Shown: positions 29,318 to 40,326, counted from the first letter of the stretch. The stretch is 64,000 bases of DNA from Acidimicrobiaceae bacterium (GCA_016845585.1 JAERSO010000165.1:1-64000), one strand, 5' to 3'. A program made the numbers and translations. The notes: generated by a model from the letters alone, not told the origin.

Positions 29318-29752
29318 ATGGCTGAGCTCCGGGAAGTCTGTGAGTTCAGGACCACCCGACTCGTCGTGGGTGCGTGGGACGGCAGCCTTGCCTCGCAGCG
29401 CTCGGACTTCGTGGGCCCCGGTGACGACGCCTCGACCACCCTCCTCGCCGTCGACTCCTCCTCCGGCTCTCCCGTCGCCCTGCTCATCCTCTTCGAGCAG
29501 GAGCCCGCTGACGCAGATCGGACCGACCTCCGAATCGGCTACCTGGTGGCCGAGGCCGAACGGGGCCGGGGATTGGCCGGCGAACTCGTGAAGGGGTTCA
29601 TCGACTGGTGCCGTGAACGAGCGTGGATTCGGTCGATCTCCGGAGGGGTGGAGCCGGACAATCCCGCTTCGGCCAGAGTGCTGACCCGGAACGGATTCGT
29701 TCAACAGGCCAGCACTCCGATGAAGGCCGACGAGTTCCGGCTACAGCTCTAG
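29318..29752 (+). CDS. GNAT family N-acetyltransferase
   Basis: RIGYLVAEAERGRGLAGELVKGFIDWCRE; PASARVLTRNGF. Confidence 0.88.
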   Translation: MAELREVCEFRTTRLVVGAWDGSLASQRSDFVGPGDDASTTLLAVDSSSGSPVALLILFEQEPADADRTDLRIGYLVAEAERGRGLAGELVKGFIDWCRERAWIRSISGGVEPDNPASARVLTRNGFVQQASTPMKADEFRLQL

Positions 29753-31141
29753 ACGGTTGACCGCGTCCTCGATGCCCTTGTGGAATGTCGGATATGCGTA
29801 GATCATCTCTCGCAATCTGGCGACGGGGGTCGCCTCGTGAACCGCGAGGGTCAGCAGACCAAGGACCTCACCGCCATGGGGCCCGGCCGACGTTGCGCCG
29901 ACGAGCACTCCCCGGTCCTTGTCGACCACGAGCTTGATCAGGCCCTCGTTGCCGGAGGAGTGGAGCCAGCCGCGCGCAGTCCCGAGAACCTCGACGAGCG
30001 AGGTCACCACATTGATCCCGGCGGCCTCGGCGTCGAACTCGGTCATTCCGACCGAGCCGACCTCCGGATCCACGAATGTGACCCGAGGGACAGCTGAGTA
30101 GTCGGCTCGGCGCTCAGCGCCACCGAGGATGTCCGCCACGGCGATACCGGCCTGGTAGATCCCGACGTGGGTGAACAAGCCCTTGCCAGTGATGTCGCCG
30201 ACCGCCCAGACCCCATCGGCCACACGCATCCGATCATCGACCGGCGCAAACCGAGCCGAGGCATCGACGCCGACCGTTTCCAGACCGAGTCCGGCGATGT
30301 GCGTCCGGCGCCCCGTGGCGACGAGCAGTCTGTCGGCCTCGAGGCGGGTGCCGTCGGACAGCGTCACCGCAACGCGCTCCCCTCGTCGTTCGACCTCCGT
30401 TGCCATCACGCCGGTGTGAACGGCGATGCCATCGGCCTCGAACGCCTCCTTCAGCATCGCTCCTGCTTCGGGTTCCTCGAGCGGGAGGAGGCGATCGAGG
30501 GCCTCGACGATCGTGACCGAGGTGCCGAAGCGCGTCATCACCTGGCTCAGCTCCGAACCGATCGCTCCGGCGCCGAGCACGATGATGGACGCGGGAAGCT
30601 CCTTGGCCTGAATGGCCTCATGGTTGGTCCAGAAGTCGACGGTGTCGATCCCGGGGATGGGAGGTACAGCCGGGGAGGTACCCGCAGCGACGACGACGCC
30701 CCTCGCGGCGCGGAAGGTTCGCCCTCCCGCCTCGACCACCCGATCAGCCACGATCGTGCCGCGCCCACGGACGAAGATCCCGCCCTTCGCCTCGAACCGG
30801 TCGACGGCGACCTGGTCGTTCCAGTTGTCCGTGGCCTGGTCCCGGGTCCTCTCGGCGATGGGCGTCCAGTCGGGCTCAACGGTGGCCGTGCCGGCCACGC
30901 CGTTGGCTCGCCGCGCTTCGGCCAACAGGTTGGCGCCGCGGATCATCATCTTGGAAGGGATGCAGCCCCAGTAGGGGCATTCGCCGCCGACGAGGCCGGC
31001 CTCGATCCCCACCACTCGCAATCCCGCTTCGGCTAGCGGCGCCGCGACGCTCTCACCGGCAACGCCGAGGCCGATCACGACCACATCGACACCCTCGATC
31101 TCATTCGTTTCCGGCTGTTCGTTCTGTGCTTCTTGGTGCAT
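29741..31141 (-). CDS. FAD-dependent pyridine nucleotide-disulfide oxidoreductase
   Basis: VVVIGLGVAGESVAAPLAEAGLRV; GGECPYWGCIPSK redox motif. Confidence 0.93.
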   Translation of the reverse strand: MHQEAQNEQPETNEIEGVDVVVIGLGVAGESVAAPLAEAGLRVVGIEAGLVGGECPYWGCIPSKMMIRGANLLAEARRANGVAGTATVEPDWTPIAERTRDQATDNWNDQVAVDRFEAKGGIFVRGRGTIVADRVVEAGGRTFRAARGVVVAAGTSPAVPPIPGIDTVDFWTNHEAIQAKELPASIIVLGAGAIGSELSQVMTRFGTSVTIVEALDRLLPLEEPEAGAMLKEAFEADGIAVHTGVMATEVERRGERVAVTLSDGTRLEADRLLVATGRRTHIAGLGLETVGVDASARFAPVDDRMRVADGVWAVGDITGKGLFTHVGIYQAGIAVADILGGAERRADYSAVPRVTFVDPEVGSVGMTEFDAEAAGINVVTSLVEVLGTARGWLHSSGNEGLIKLVVDKDRGVLVGATSAGPHGGEVLGLLTLAVHEATPVARLREMIYAYPTFHKGIEDAVNRLEL

Positions 31142-31209
31142 GGGAGTGGAAACCCGGGGTCGAATCCGTCGATCCCCGAATGGTCACAAATGTGACTCTT
31201 CACCATGGG

Positions 31210-31588
31210 TCAGGACGGTGAGGGCGCTTTGGCGGCGTGCCGGACGGCGATCACCAGACCAAGCAGTGCGCCCAGCAGCGCGAACAGCAGGTTCTCGAGC
31301 TCCACCGGCGCGTCGCCGGAGTGGTCCCAGAAGACAGGACCTCGGAGGTCGCCCTTGGCGGAGAGGATCACGATCGCGAGAACCGCGATGCCCAGGCCGG
31401 CGAGGGCATAGTTCACCGATCGACGCGGCGTGGATCCGGCTTCTGAGAGACCATCGACGGCCACCCCCGTCCCCGCAATCAAGAGTGGGGCGAAGTGATA
31501 GGTCACCCCGGGCGAACGCCCGCCAGGAACGCCCACAGCACCGCAAGCCCCAACGCGAGACCCAAACCGGTCGATCGGCGGAGTTCAT
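31210..31588 (-). pseudogene. Small membrane protein with frameshift at a G4 run
   Basis: MNELRRSTGLGLALGLAVLWAFLAGVRPG* overlaps VTYHFAPLLIAGTGVAVDG... in the adjacent frame. Confidence 0.5.
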
Positions 31589-32943
31589 TCATCGGCGTCA
31601 CGGGCGGTCCGTCCCTCGACATCGCCGAAGAACTGGCCGGCCGCCTTCTGGATTCCGTAGGACCATGACGGATAGGCGTGCACGGTCTGGGCGAGACGGC
31701 CGGTGAACATCCCGGTCCGCATGGCCAGAGCGATCTCGTGGATCATCTCGCCCGCCCGTGGCGCGACGATCGTCGCACCGATCAGTTGACCGCCGAACAG
31801 ACGTCGCGTGAGTCGTTTCGGGCCGGCGATGAGCTTGATGAAGCCGTCCTCCGTGCCATCGGTGATGGCCCGGTCGATCTCCGACAGCGGAAGCTCCGCG
31901 ACCTTGCCACCGTGGGCGGAGGCAACGGCTTCGGTCATGCCGATCCGGGCGACCTCGGGTGAGGTGTAGGTCACCCAGGGGATCCAGTGTGTGCGATAGC
32001 GACCCCGCACACCCTTCTTCAACGCGTTGCCGGCCGCCAGGCGACCCATCTCGTCGGCCGCATGGGTGAAGGCCAACTTGCCGGTGACATCCCCGGCCGC
32101 AAACACACCCCGGACGGTGGTCTCCAGCCGGTCATCGGTCTTGATGTGGCCCTGCGCCGTCAGCTCGATGCCCAGCTCGTCGAGGCCGAGGTCGTCTGCG
32201 TTCGGCACACGTCCGACCGCCATCAGCAGCTGCTCGGTGACGATTTCTCGGCCGGCGGCACTGACGCAGACGCCACCCCCCGGCATCGCCTCGACCCGTT
32301 CGACGATCGTGTCGGTGAGGATGGTGACTCCCTGCGCCGCGAGTGAGCGTTCGACCGCCGCCGATGCGTCCGGTTCCTCGCGGGAGAGAAGGCGAGAGAT
32401 GCCCTCGACGAGCGTGACCGACGTCCCCAGGCGGGCGAACGCCTCCGCGAGCTCGCAACCGATGGGACCGCCCCCGACGATCGTCATCGACGCCGGACGC
32501 GCCGGGAGGGAGAAGACGGTCTCATTGGTGAGTGCACCGGTGGAGTCGAGTCCCGGGATCGGCGGCATCACCGGTCGTCCGCCGGTGGCGAGAATGATCC
32601 TGGGTGCGGTGATCCGGCGATCCCCGACGGCAATCGAATCGTGCGTCACCAACCGGGCGCGATCTTCGAGGACGTCGGTGCCGTGGGCCCGCATGACGTC
32701 GGCGGTCTCGGTGGCCGCGATCCGATCGATGGTTCTGTGTACTCGCGCGATGGCACCGTCGAAGGACAGCCCGTCGCGAGCCGCGCTCAGAAGCGTCTTG
32801 GAGGGCACACAGCCGGTGAACGTACAATCACCTCCGAGTGGTCCATCGTTCACGAGGAGGGCGTCGGCACCCGCCCATTGGGCGGCCCGAGCGGCGGCAA
32901 GACCACCGGCGCCGCCGCCGATGATGATCAGATCGTGATCCAC
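31585..32943 (-). CDS. FAD-dependent pyridine nucleotide-disulfide oxidoreductase (second copy)
   Basis: LIIIGGGAGGLAAARAAQWAG; GGDCTFTGCVPSKTLL redox motif. Confidence 0.93.
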   Translation of the reverse strand: MDHDLIIIGGGAGGLAAARAAQWAGADALLVNDGPLGGDCTFTGCVPSKTLLSAARDGLSFDGAIARVHRTIDRIAATETADVMRAHGTDVLEDRARLVTHDSIAVGDRRITAPRIILATGGRPVMPPIPGLDSTGALTNETVFSLPARPASMTIVGGGPIGCELAEAFARLGTSVTLVEGISRLLSREEPDASAAVERSLAAQGVTILTDTIVERVEAMPGGGVCVSAAGREIVTEQLLMAVGRVPNADDLGLDELGIELTAQGHIKTDDRLETTVRGVFAAGDVTGKLAFTHAADEMGRLAAGNALKKGVRGRYRTHWIPWVTYTSPEVARIGMTEAVASAHGGKVAELPLSEIDRAITDGTEDGFIKLIAGPKRLTRRLFGGQLIGATIVAPRAGEMIHEIALAMRTGMFTGRLAQTVHAYPSWSYGIQKAAGQFFGDVEGRTARDADE

Positions 32944-32994
32944 AGCGCCGGAAACCGTTGGGATCGAGTTCGCATTCCGCGATCGTACGCTCGC

Positions 32995-33186
32995 TCAGTG
33001 AATCATTCGAGCACCGAACCAGGCGAACGTGATCATCACGAGACCCAGGGTGAAGATCTGGTACTCCCGCCGCCAGCGGCGGGCGGGGACGGCGACCACG
33101 GCCCAGAAGACCATGGCCATGATGATCTGGATGACGGCTCCGCGGTCGGTCTCGGGAAGGAGGAGATCGAGGAGCAACTCACGCAT
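32995..33186 (-). CDS. Small membrane protein
   Basis: Two hydrophobic segments; directly upstream of trpA on the same strand. Confidence 0.5.
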   Translation of the reverse strand: MRELLLDLLLPETDRGAVIQIIMAMVFWAVVAVPARRWRREYQIFTLGLVMITFAWFGARMIH

Positions 33187-33201
33187 GAGCCGCCCCGGTG
33201 C

Positions 33202-33981
33202 TCAGATCGCGTCGAGCGCGGAGCGGAACTCGCCGACGAGCTCGGCAACACCCTCAGGACCGGCCTTGTCGAGCATCCGCTGCACGACTGCGGACCCGAC
33301 GACCACACCATCAGACACCTGCGAGACCTCGACGGCTTGTTCCGGCGTCCCGATGCCCACGCCGACGAGCACCGGCTTGTCGGTGAGCACCTTGAGGCGC
33401 TGAGCGATGACCTTGGCCGAGTCGGCCAGCTCGGCCCGAACGCCAGTGATACCCAGCAGGCCGACGCCGTAGACGAATCCGTGCGAGCGCTCAGCGATCC
33501 GGGTGAGCCGTTCATCGGAGCCGGTCGGCGCGGCGAGTTGGATCGTCTCGACTCCGGCCTCGTCCGCCGCGGCAACCCACGGGCCGAGCTCCTCGAGCGG
33601 GATGTCGGGGAGAATGCAGCCCGAGACGCCGGCCTCGGCGAGTGAACGAGCGAAGCGCTCCCAACCGATCCGATAGGCGATGTTGCCGTACGTCATCACC
33701 GCGGTCGGTACGCCGATGTCGGCGCCACGCACCGCGTCGAGAATCGACTGCGGTGTCGCGCCCTGTTCGAGCGCCAGGTCGTTCGCCGCCTGGATTGTCG
33801 GACCGTCCATGACCGGGTCCGAGAACGGCACGCCGATTTCGATCGCATCGGCACCGGCCGCCGCGGCGGCCTCGATCGTCTGGAGCCAGTCATCACCGAG
33901 CCCACCCGTGATGTAGGGAACGAGGCATTTCCCGCCGGCATCGATACGGTCGCGCAACGCTGCTTCGAAGGGGCCGATCAT
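33202..33981 (-). CDS. trpA: Tryptophan synthase alpha chain
   Basis: [29 protein letters not shown]. Confidence 0.97.
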   Translation of the reverse strand: MIGPFEAALRDRIDAGGKCLVPYITGGLGDDWLQTIEAAAAAGADAIEIGVPFSDPVMDGPTIQAANDLALEQGATPQSILDAVRGADIGVPTAVMTYGNIAYRIGWERFARSLAEAGVSGCILPDIPLEELGPWVAAADEAGVETIQLAAPTGSDERLTRIAERSHGFVYGVGLLGITGVRAELADSAKVIAQRLKVLTDKPVLVGVGIGTPEQAVEVSQVSDGVVVGSAVVQRMLDKAGPEGVAELVGEFRSALDAI

Positions 33982-35132
33982 GACAGGACGTCCATCATCT
34001 GAGCGACGTCCTTGTCGCCGCGACCACTCAGATTGACGAGCACGGTCTTGCCCCTCAGCTCCTCACGGGCGTTCATCAACCACGCGATGACGTGGGCCGA
34101 CTCCAGGGCCGGAATGATCCCCTCGGTGCGGGCGAGGAGCTGGAAGCCCTCGACGACGTCCTCGTCGGTGACCGGTTCGTAGCGGGCCCGGCCGGTCTTG
34201 GCCAGGTGCGAGTGTTCCGGCCCGATGCCCGGGTAGTCGAGACCAGCGGAGATCGATTCTGCCTCGAGAACCTGCCCCCATTCGTCCTGCATCAGGTAGC
34301 TGTGTGAACCGTGGACGATGCCGGGCACGGCACGACCGACGGCAGCGCCACCGGCGGGCTCGACACCCACCAGCTCAGCACTCGTGTCGGCGAAGCCACT
34401 GAAGATCCCGATGGCGTTGGACCCGCCGCCGACACATGCGGTGACGACGTCCGGTACCCCGCCGTCGAGCAGCTCGGCGCATTGCGCACGGGCTTCCTCG
34501 CCGATGACGCGGTGGAACTCTCGGACCATCCACGGATACGGGTGCGGACCCATGACCGATCCCAGGCAGTAGTGGGTGTTCTCGACGGCCGCGACCCAGT
34601 AGCGCATGGCCTCGTTGACCGCATCCTTGAGCGTCTTGGAGCCGGACTCGGCGGAGCGAACCTCAGTGCCGAGGAGTTGCATACGAAAGACGTTGAGCTT
34701 CTGGCGTTCGATGTCGACTGCGCCCATGTACACGACACATTCCATGCCGAACAGCGCCGCCGCGGTGGCCGTCGCGACGCCGTGCTGTCCCGCGCCGGTC
34801 TCGGCGACGAGTCGGGTCTTGCCCATGCGGCGGGCGAGCAGGGCCTGACCGAGGACATTGTTGATCTTGTGGCTACCGGTGTGGTTGAGATCCTCCCGTT
34901 TCAGCAGGACACGACACCCGAGCTCTTCGCCGAGGTTCCTGCATTCGGTGAGAGGGGACGGCCGGCCGGTGTAGTTGGCCTGGAGATCGTCGAGTTCGTC
35001 TCGAAACGCCGGATCGGCCCAGGCCTCGCGGAACGCCGCGTCGAGTTCCTGGCACGCCGGCACGAGCGTCTCGGGCACGTACATGCCCCCGAACTCTCCG
35101 AAACGTCCGTCTACGGGGTCGGTCATGGTCAT
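33978..35132 (-). CDS. trpB: Tryptophan synthase beta chain
   Basis: [38 protein letters not shown]. Confidence 0.98.
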   Translation of the reverse strand: MTMTDPVDGRFGEFGGMYVPETLVPACQELDAAFREAWADPAFRDELDDLQANYTGRPSPLTECRNLGEELGCRVLLKREDLNHTGSHKINNVLGQALLARRMGKTRLVAETGAGQHGVATATAAALFGMECVVYMGAVDIERQKLNVFRMQLLGTEVRSAESGSKTLKDAVNEAMRYWVAAVENTHYCLGSVMGPHPYPWMVREFHRVIGEEARAQCAELLDGGVPDVVTACVGGGSNAIGIFSGFADTSAELVGVEPAGGAAVGRAVPGIVHGSHSYLMQDEWGQVLEAESISAGLDYPGIGPEHSHLAKTGRARYEPVTDEDVVEGFQLLARTEGIIPALESAHVIAWLMNAREELRGKTVLVNLSGRGDKDVAQMMDVLS

Positions 35133-35809
35133 GACGAGTGGTCCTCTTCCCAGTCGTACGGTGCTGAGGACGACTCGCCGTCCACGAATTCATTCGCGAC
35201 CGGCGAAGCCGATCGGGCATTCTCGATGAACGCACGCATCTTGACGGCATCCTTCACTCCCGGTGACTGCTCGACCCCAGTGGCGACGTCGACGCCCCAT
35301 GGCTGCACACGAGCGATCGCGTCGGCGACATTGCCGGGATGGAGACCGCCGGCGAGGAGGAGTCGGTGCCCCGACTTCGGCGCATCCTCAGCCAGGCTCC
35401 AGTCGAACACCTCACCGCTGCCCGGCTCGACACCGTCGATCATGATGATGTCGGCGCCGTAGTCGGAGGCTCGAGCCAGGCCGGGATGCCCTGCGGGGAA
35501 CACCTTGATGACGGTGTGGACCTGAGCCCGCACCTGTCGTGTCTGCTCGGCAGTTTCGTTTCCGTGGAGCTGGGCCGCCTGGAGCCCGGCCCGGTGGACG
35601 ATCTCGATGACCCGCTCGGGGAGCTCGTCGCGAAAGATGCCGACGGTCATTGCATCCGGCGGAAGGCGACGCACGATGTCGCGGGCACGATCGACCGCGA
35701 TCCGGCGCTTCGAACCGGGGGCGAAGTTGAACCCGAGCGCGTCAGCGCCGAGGGCGACGGCCAGCAGGCCGTCTTCCTCTCGGGTGATGCCACAGATCTT
35801 GACGAACAC
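35129..35809 (-). CDS. trpF: Phosphoribosylanthranilate isomerase
   Basis: [42 protein letters not shown]. Confidence 0.96.
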   Translation of the reverse strand: MFVKICGITREEDGLLAVALGADALGFNFAPGSKRRIAVDRARDIVRRLPPDAMTVGIFRDELPERVIEIVHRAGLQAAQLHGNETAEQTRQVRAQVHTVIKVFPAGHPGLARASDYGADIIMIDGVEPGSGEVFDWSLAEDAPKSGHRLLLAGGLHPGNVADAIARVQPWGVDVATGVEQSPGVKDAVKMRAFIENARSASPVANEFVDGESSSAPYDWEEDHSS

Positions 35810-35819
35810 GGTGACGACG

Positions 35820-36613
35820 CTACCGGCCGGCCTGGGCGACAGCCCGGAGTTTCCGGATCTCCGCGGCGGGATCGCCGGACTTCACCAACGTCTCGCCGAC
35901 GAGGAGGGCGTGGTATCCGGCCCGATGGAGCGCTTCGGAATCTGCCACATCGCGAACGCCGCTCTCGGCGACGCGCACGACCCCGGGCGGCATTTGGGGC
36001 GCCATTCGCACCGCTCGCTCCTGATCGACCTGGAAGGTCACGAGGTCGCGCTGGTTGACCCCGATCAGCGTGGCGTCGACCGCCAGGGCTCGTTCGAGCT
36101 CCGGCTCGTCGTGGATCTCCACGAGCGCGTCCAGACCGATCTCCGTGGCCAACCCGTGGAAGTCGGCGAGTTCCGTGTCATCGAGCGCCGCCGCGATCAA
36201 CAGCACACAGTCAGCCCCCATCAGACGGGCGTCGACCACGTCGCGGGCATCGACGGTGAAGTCCTTTCGGATCACCGGCAGCGTGGTGGCCGCCCGAGCG
36301 GCCTGCAGATCCCTCACCGAACCGCCGAACCACTCCTCGTCGGTCAGCACCGAGAGACACGACGCCCCGCCCCGTTCATAGTCGACGGCAAGCGCTCCAG
36401 GGTCGAGCTCTGGAAACAGATCGCCCTTGGACGGCGAGCGCCGTTTCACCTCACTGATGACGGCGATGCCCCCGGCGTCGGCCAGAGCTCGACGGAATCC
36501 CCGCGTGGCCGGAAGATAGCGGCTCTGCTCGATCAGGTCGTCGAGCGAGCGCGCGTCGTCGGCCGCAGAGGCTCGATGCGCGTCGAGAATCCGGTCGAGA
36601 TACGTGACGCTCA
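35820..36613 (-). CDS. trpC: Indole-3-glycerol phosphate synthase (start codon uncertain)
   Basis: VISEVKRRSPSKGDL; LPVIRKDFTVDARDVVDARLMGADCVLLI. Confidence 0.95.
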
Positions 36614-36925
36614 GAGTTCGATGCCCTTGCCGGCCACCGGGGTGGCCCGAGCGATCTCGGGACGACCGGCGAGGATGCCACCGATGGCGCCACCGAACGC
36701 CTTCATGTGACCGGTCGAGCCGTGCGCCTCGAGCGCCGCCGCGTCGGTGTAGAGCTCCGTGATCCAGGCGACGGTGTCTTCCTTGTTGTCCCAGCTCAGG
36801 ACATACATCTCGTTGCCCGGCTCGTTGGCCTCCATTGCAGCGGCCATCTCCTTGAACGCGGCGGTGAAGGTGTCCTGGGTGCCCTCTTGGACGGTGAGCT
36901 TTGCGACGATCGTGATCTTTGACAT
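36611..36925 (-). CDS. Antibiotic biosynthesis monooxygenase (ABM) domain protein
   Basis: MSKITIVAKLTVQEGTQDTFTAAFKEM. Confidence 0.85.
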   Translation of the reverse strand: MSKITIVAKLTVQEGTQDTFTAAFKEMAAAMEANEPGNEMYVLSWDNKEDTVAWITELYTDAAALEAHGSTGHMKAFGGAIGGILAGRPEIARATPVAGKGIEL

Positions 36926-36949
36926 GGCGGGAATGATACGGGACCCGGC

Positions 36950-37492
36950 TCACGGACTGCGATCTGAGCGCCGACTGGCTCCCAAAGCCACCAGCGGCGC
37001 CGTCAGGAACAGCAAACCAGCCACCAGCATCGACACGAGGCCGAGGTCCACCAGCGCGACGATGCCGATCATGCTGCCGAGGATCAGAACGCCGAGCCCG
37101 CCCACGAGAAGTGTCGGTGGGGCCATCACGAGCCAGCCTGGCAGCCGTGCCGGCGTGATGGGCCGGTCATCACGTTCGTCGAACGACCCTTCATCGCTCG
37201 CGTCGAACGGTCGGAAGGCCTCCTCCGCGACGGCCGACGCCGTGAAGGTCCGGCCCGTCGACGTCGGACGCTCTTCGCGTAGTCGCTGACGGTCGTAGTG
37301 CGAGCGCTCGTCGACATCGCTCAGCACGGCCCAAGCGGCGTTGATCGTTCGCATCGTGTCCTCGGCCCGTTCCCGCGCGGCCGCGTCACGCTGTACGTCC
37401 GGGTGAGCGCTGCGGGCCAACGTGAGGTAGCTGGCACGGATCTCGTCCATCGACGCGTCCGGCGTCACCCCCAGCACCTCGTAGTGGCCCAC
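36950..37492 (-). CDS. DnaJ-domain membrane protein
   Basis: HYEVLGVTPDASMDEIRASYLTLARSAHPD J-domain plus TM segments. Confidence 0.88.
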   Translation of the reverse strand: MGHYEVLGVTPDASMDEIRASYLTLARSAHPDVQRDAAARERAEDTMRTINAAWAVLSDVDERSHYDRQRLREERPTSTGRTFTASAVAEEAFRPFDASDEGSFDERDDRPITPARLPGWLVMAPPTLLVGGLGVLILGSMIGIVALVDLGLVSMLVAGLLFLTAPLVALGASRRSDRSP

Positions 37493-37575
37493 GCTGAGAT
37501 CGTAGAGCCCCGCTCCCCGCTGTTTTGCAGGTCATCATGGTTTCATCACACCTGTAGGCCACCCTCGGACATGAG

Positions 37576-38289
37576 ATGAACGACACCCCCAACGACTCGA
37601 CCACCCCCACGGGATCCGAAACCGTGGTCGTGATCGTCGAGGACGACCCCAACATCGCCGATCTCGTCGAGCTGTATCTGCGCCGCGATGGGTTCCGTCC
37701 GTTCCAGGCCGGCACCGGCGAGCGAGCGCTCGAGGTGATCGCCGAACGCAAGCCGAAGCTGATCCTCCTCGACATCGGCCTCCCGGGGGAGCTGGACGGG
37801 CTCGATGTCTGCCGTTCGGTCCGCGCCACGTCGAATGTGCCCATCATCTTCCTCACTGCGCGCGACGACGAGGTCGACCGTGTGCTCGGTCTCGAACTCG
37901 GCGCCGACGACTATGTGACCAAGCCCTTCTCACCCCGTGAGCTCGTGGCACGCGTCAAGACGATCCTCCGGCGCTCCGATGGTCCTGTCGAACCATCGCC
38001 GGCCGCGGTCGACCTCGGTGAGGGGATCGTGATCAATGGCGCCCGCCGTGAGGCCACCGTCGGTGGCGACGCCGTGGCGCTCGCCACTCGAGAGTTCGAC
38101 CTCGCCATGTACCTCGCCGAACACCGCGGACTCGCGCTGTCCCGACGCCAGCTGCTCGACGGCGTCTGGGGCGCCGACTGGATCGGCGATGATCGCACCG
38201 TCGACGTCCATGTGCGACAGCTCCGCAAGAAGCTCGGCGACGGGTTCCATCTGGAAACCGTCTGGGGCGTCGGCTACCGGCTCGACTGA
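37576..38289 (+). CDS. OmpR-family response regulator
   Basis: VVVIVEDDPNIADLVELYLRRDGF; LDIGLPGELDGLDVCR; winged-helix C-terminus DRTVDVHVRQLRKKLG. Confidence 0.95.
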   Translation: MNDTPNDSTTPTGSETVVVIVEDDPNIADLVELYLRRDGFRPFQAGTGERALEVIAERKPKLILLDIGLPGELDGLDVCRSVRATSNVPIIFLTARDDEVDRVLGLELGADDYVTKPFSPRELVARVKTILRRSDGPVEPSPAAVDLGEGIVINGARREATVGGDAVALATREFDLAMYLAEHRGLALSRRQLLDGVWGADWIGDDRTVDVHVRQLRKKLGDGFHLETVWGVGYRLD

Positions 38290-39656
38290 TGACCCGACGC
38301 CTCGGAATCGCCATCGTCGGGATGGTCATCGCGGCCCTGGGCCTGGCCGGTATCGGCACGCTTGCGCTCGCCGCGGTCGGTGACCGTGAAGCCGCGGAAG
38401 AGGATCTGATCGAGCAATCCGAGGCGCTGAGCGCCCTCCTGAGCGAGCTGACGTTCGCCGCACCGTCTGACACCGACGGTGGCACCGTTCGGGAGCGGCT
38501 CCGCGATGTCGCCCGGACGATCAGTGTCGAAGGGATCGGCATCGTGGTGCTCCCCCGAGCCGGCGGAGCGCCGATCGGCGAACTGCCCATCGGGCTGGTG
38601 GCCGACGATCTCGATCTCGAAGCCATACGCGAAGGCGAGACGATCAGTGGAGCCAAGGGCGATCTGATCTGGGCGGCGTCGAGCTCCACCAACCGTGCCG
38701 GCGTGCCTCAGTTGCTCGTGCTGACCCGCGATCGCGATCTCCTCCTGCTCCCTGCGTTTCGATGGTGGGCCATCGCCTCGCTCATCACCGTGGGTCTCGC
38801 CATCGCTCTCACCCTTCGGCTGAGCAAGCGGTTGACCGCGCCGATCCGCGATGCAGCGGTCACCGCCAGCCGAATCGCCGGCGGTGACCTCACGGCCCGA
38901 GCCGCGCCGTCGTCGAGGGCCGGGGAGGAAGTCGAACAGCTGATCGAGTCGGTCAACGCCATGGCGGCCAACCTCGATCGCTCACGGGCGCTCGAGCGAC
39001 AGTTTCTCCTCTCGGTCAGCCACGACCTCCGCACTCCGCTCACCTCGATTCGCGGCTATGGCGAGGCGCTCGCCGACGGGGCGGTCGACGACCCGGTCCG
39101 TGTCGGAGCGGTCATCGAGGGTGAGGCCAAACGCCTCGAACGGCTCGTCGGCGACCTGCTCCTGCTCGCCCGGCTCGAGGGAACCGGCTTCGAGTACCAC
39201 GTGGCGGCCGTGGCACTCGGTCCCCTGGTCGATGCCGCCGCGGTCGGTCTTCGTCACGAGGCGGAGCACCGGGGCGTGTCGATCACCGTTCGCACCCCCG
39301 ACGAGCCCGCGCTGATCGTGGCCGACCCCGACCGATACTCCCAGATCATCGGCAACCTCGTCGGCAATGCACTCCGGTTCGCCGACGAGACGGTGCTCGT
39401 CACGGTGTGGTCCGCTGACAACCGGATCCATCTCTCGGTGGCCGACGATGGCCCCGGGATCGACGAGGCCGACCTGCCCCACGTGTTCGAACGGCTCTAC
39501 GTGGCCCAGAACAACCCGGAGATCAAGGAGTCCGGGAGCGGGCTCGGTCTCGCCATCGTCCGTGAGCTCACCGAGGGCATGGGTGGGGCCGTGGTGGCTC
39601 GGCGCTCGTCATTCGGCGGCGCCGAGTTCGTGGTCAGCTTCCCGCCGGCTCCGTGA
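38289..39656 (+). CDS. Sensor histidine kinase (HAMP/HisKA/HATPase)
   Basis: SVSHDLRTPLTSIRGYGEALADG; VADDGPGIDEADLPHVFERLY. Confidence 0.96.
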   Translation: MTRRLGIAIVGMVIAALGLAGIGTLALAAVGDREAAEEDLIEQSEALSALLSELTFAAPSDTDGGTVRERLRDVARTISVEGIGIVVLPRAGGAPIGELPIGLVADDLDLEAIREGETISGAKGDLIWAASSSTNRAGVPQLLVLTRDRDLLLLPAFRWWAIASLITVGLAIALTLRLSKRLTAPIRDAAVTASRIAGGDLTARAAPSSRAGEEVEQLIESVNAMAANLDRSRALERQFLLSVSHDLRTPLTSIRGYGEALADGAVDDPVRVGAVIEGEAKRLERLVGDLLLLARLEGTGFEYHVAAVALGPLVDAAAVGLRHEAEHRGVSITVRTPDEPALIVADPDRYSQIIGNLVGNALRFADETVLVTVWSADNRIHLSVADDGPGIDEADLPHVFERLYVAQNNPEIKESGSGLGLAIVRELTEGMGGAVVARRSSFGGAEFVVSFPPAP

Positions 39657-40326
39657 GCACCGCAGTCGCGCCCCCGACCATGACCGTCTCGCCCAGCTCG
39701 ACCTTGCGCATCACCGTGGCAAGCCCGACATCTCCGACGGCCGATGTGACCGCCCCCACGGCCGTGCCATCGATGGTGACTTCGTCGCCGACTGCGATCG
39801 GACCATCGGCCACCAGGACACGTATGGGCTTGGGCACGTTGCCGCCGCGGCTGTCGATGCGGGCGACGAGCTCCTGCCCCGTGTAGCAGCCCTTGGTGAA
39901 GCTCACGGAGAGACCGATCAACCGCTGCCCGGCCTCGCCGGGGATCGTGTCGTCTGTGAGCTCAGCGCCCATACGAGGCATACCGGCCAGGATTCGCTGT
40001 CGTTCGTCAGCGGGATCGTCGGCGCCGGGCCACACGATCGCTGAAGGAATGGAGGCATCCGTCTCGGCGAAGGCGACTTCAGTGCGCAACACGAACCGGC
40101 GCAGTCTGGCGAGAAGGCCCTCGGTGTGACCGGCGTCGACATCGAGCAGGAACTCATCAGCTCCGAGGCGATGGATGCGGAAGAGCGCCACCATCTTCCC
40201 TGTCGGATGCAGGACGAGCGACCATGCCGTGTCGCCGTCGCCGAGGGCGTCGACGTCCTGGGAGATCTGGCCCTGCAGGTAGCTCGCCGCATCGGTGCCG
40301 GTGACGTGAATCGTGTCTCGGTTCAT
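39634..40326 (-). CDS. YgfZ/GcvT-like folate-binding protein
   Basis: KGCYTGQELVARIDSRG motif. Confidence 0.9.
   Translation of the reverse strand: MNRDTIHVTGTDAASYLQGQISQDVDALGDGDTAWSLVLHPTGKMVALFRIHRLGADEFLLDVDAGHTEGLLARLRRFVLRTEVAFAETDASIPSAIVWPGADDPADERQRILAGMPRMGAELTDDTIPGEAGQRLIGLSVSFTKGCYTGQELVARIDSRGGNVPKPIRVLVADGPIAVGDEVTIDGTAVGAVTSAVGDVGLATVMRKVELGETVMVGGATAVLTEPAGS

Noticed and set aside
31150-31182. Imperfect CGGGGTCGA...TCGATCCCCG dyad after the first FAD oxidoreductase start
   Set aside because: Resembles the GGGGTC...CCCC hairpin theme only superficially; lacks the 13-nt core.
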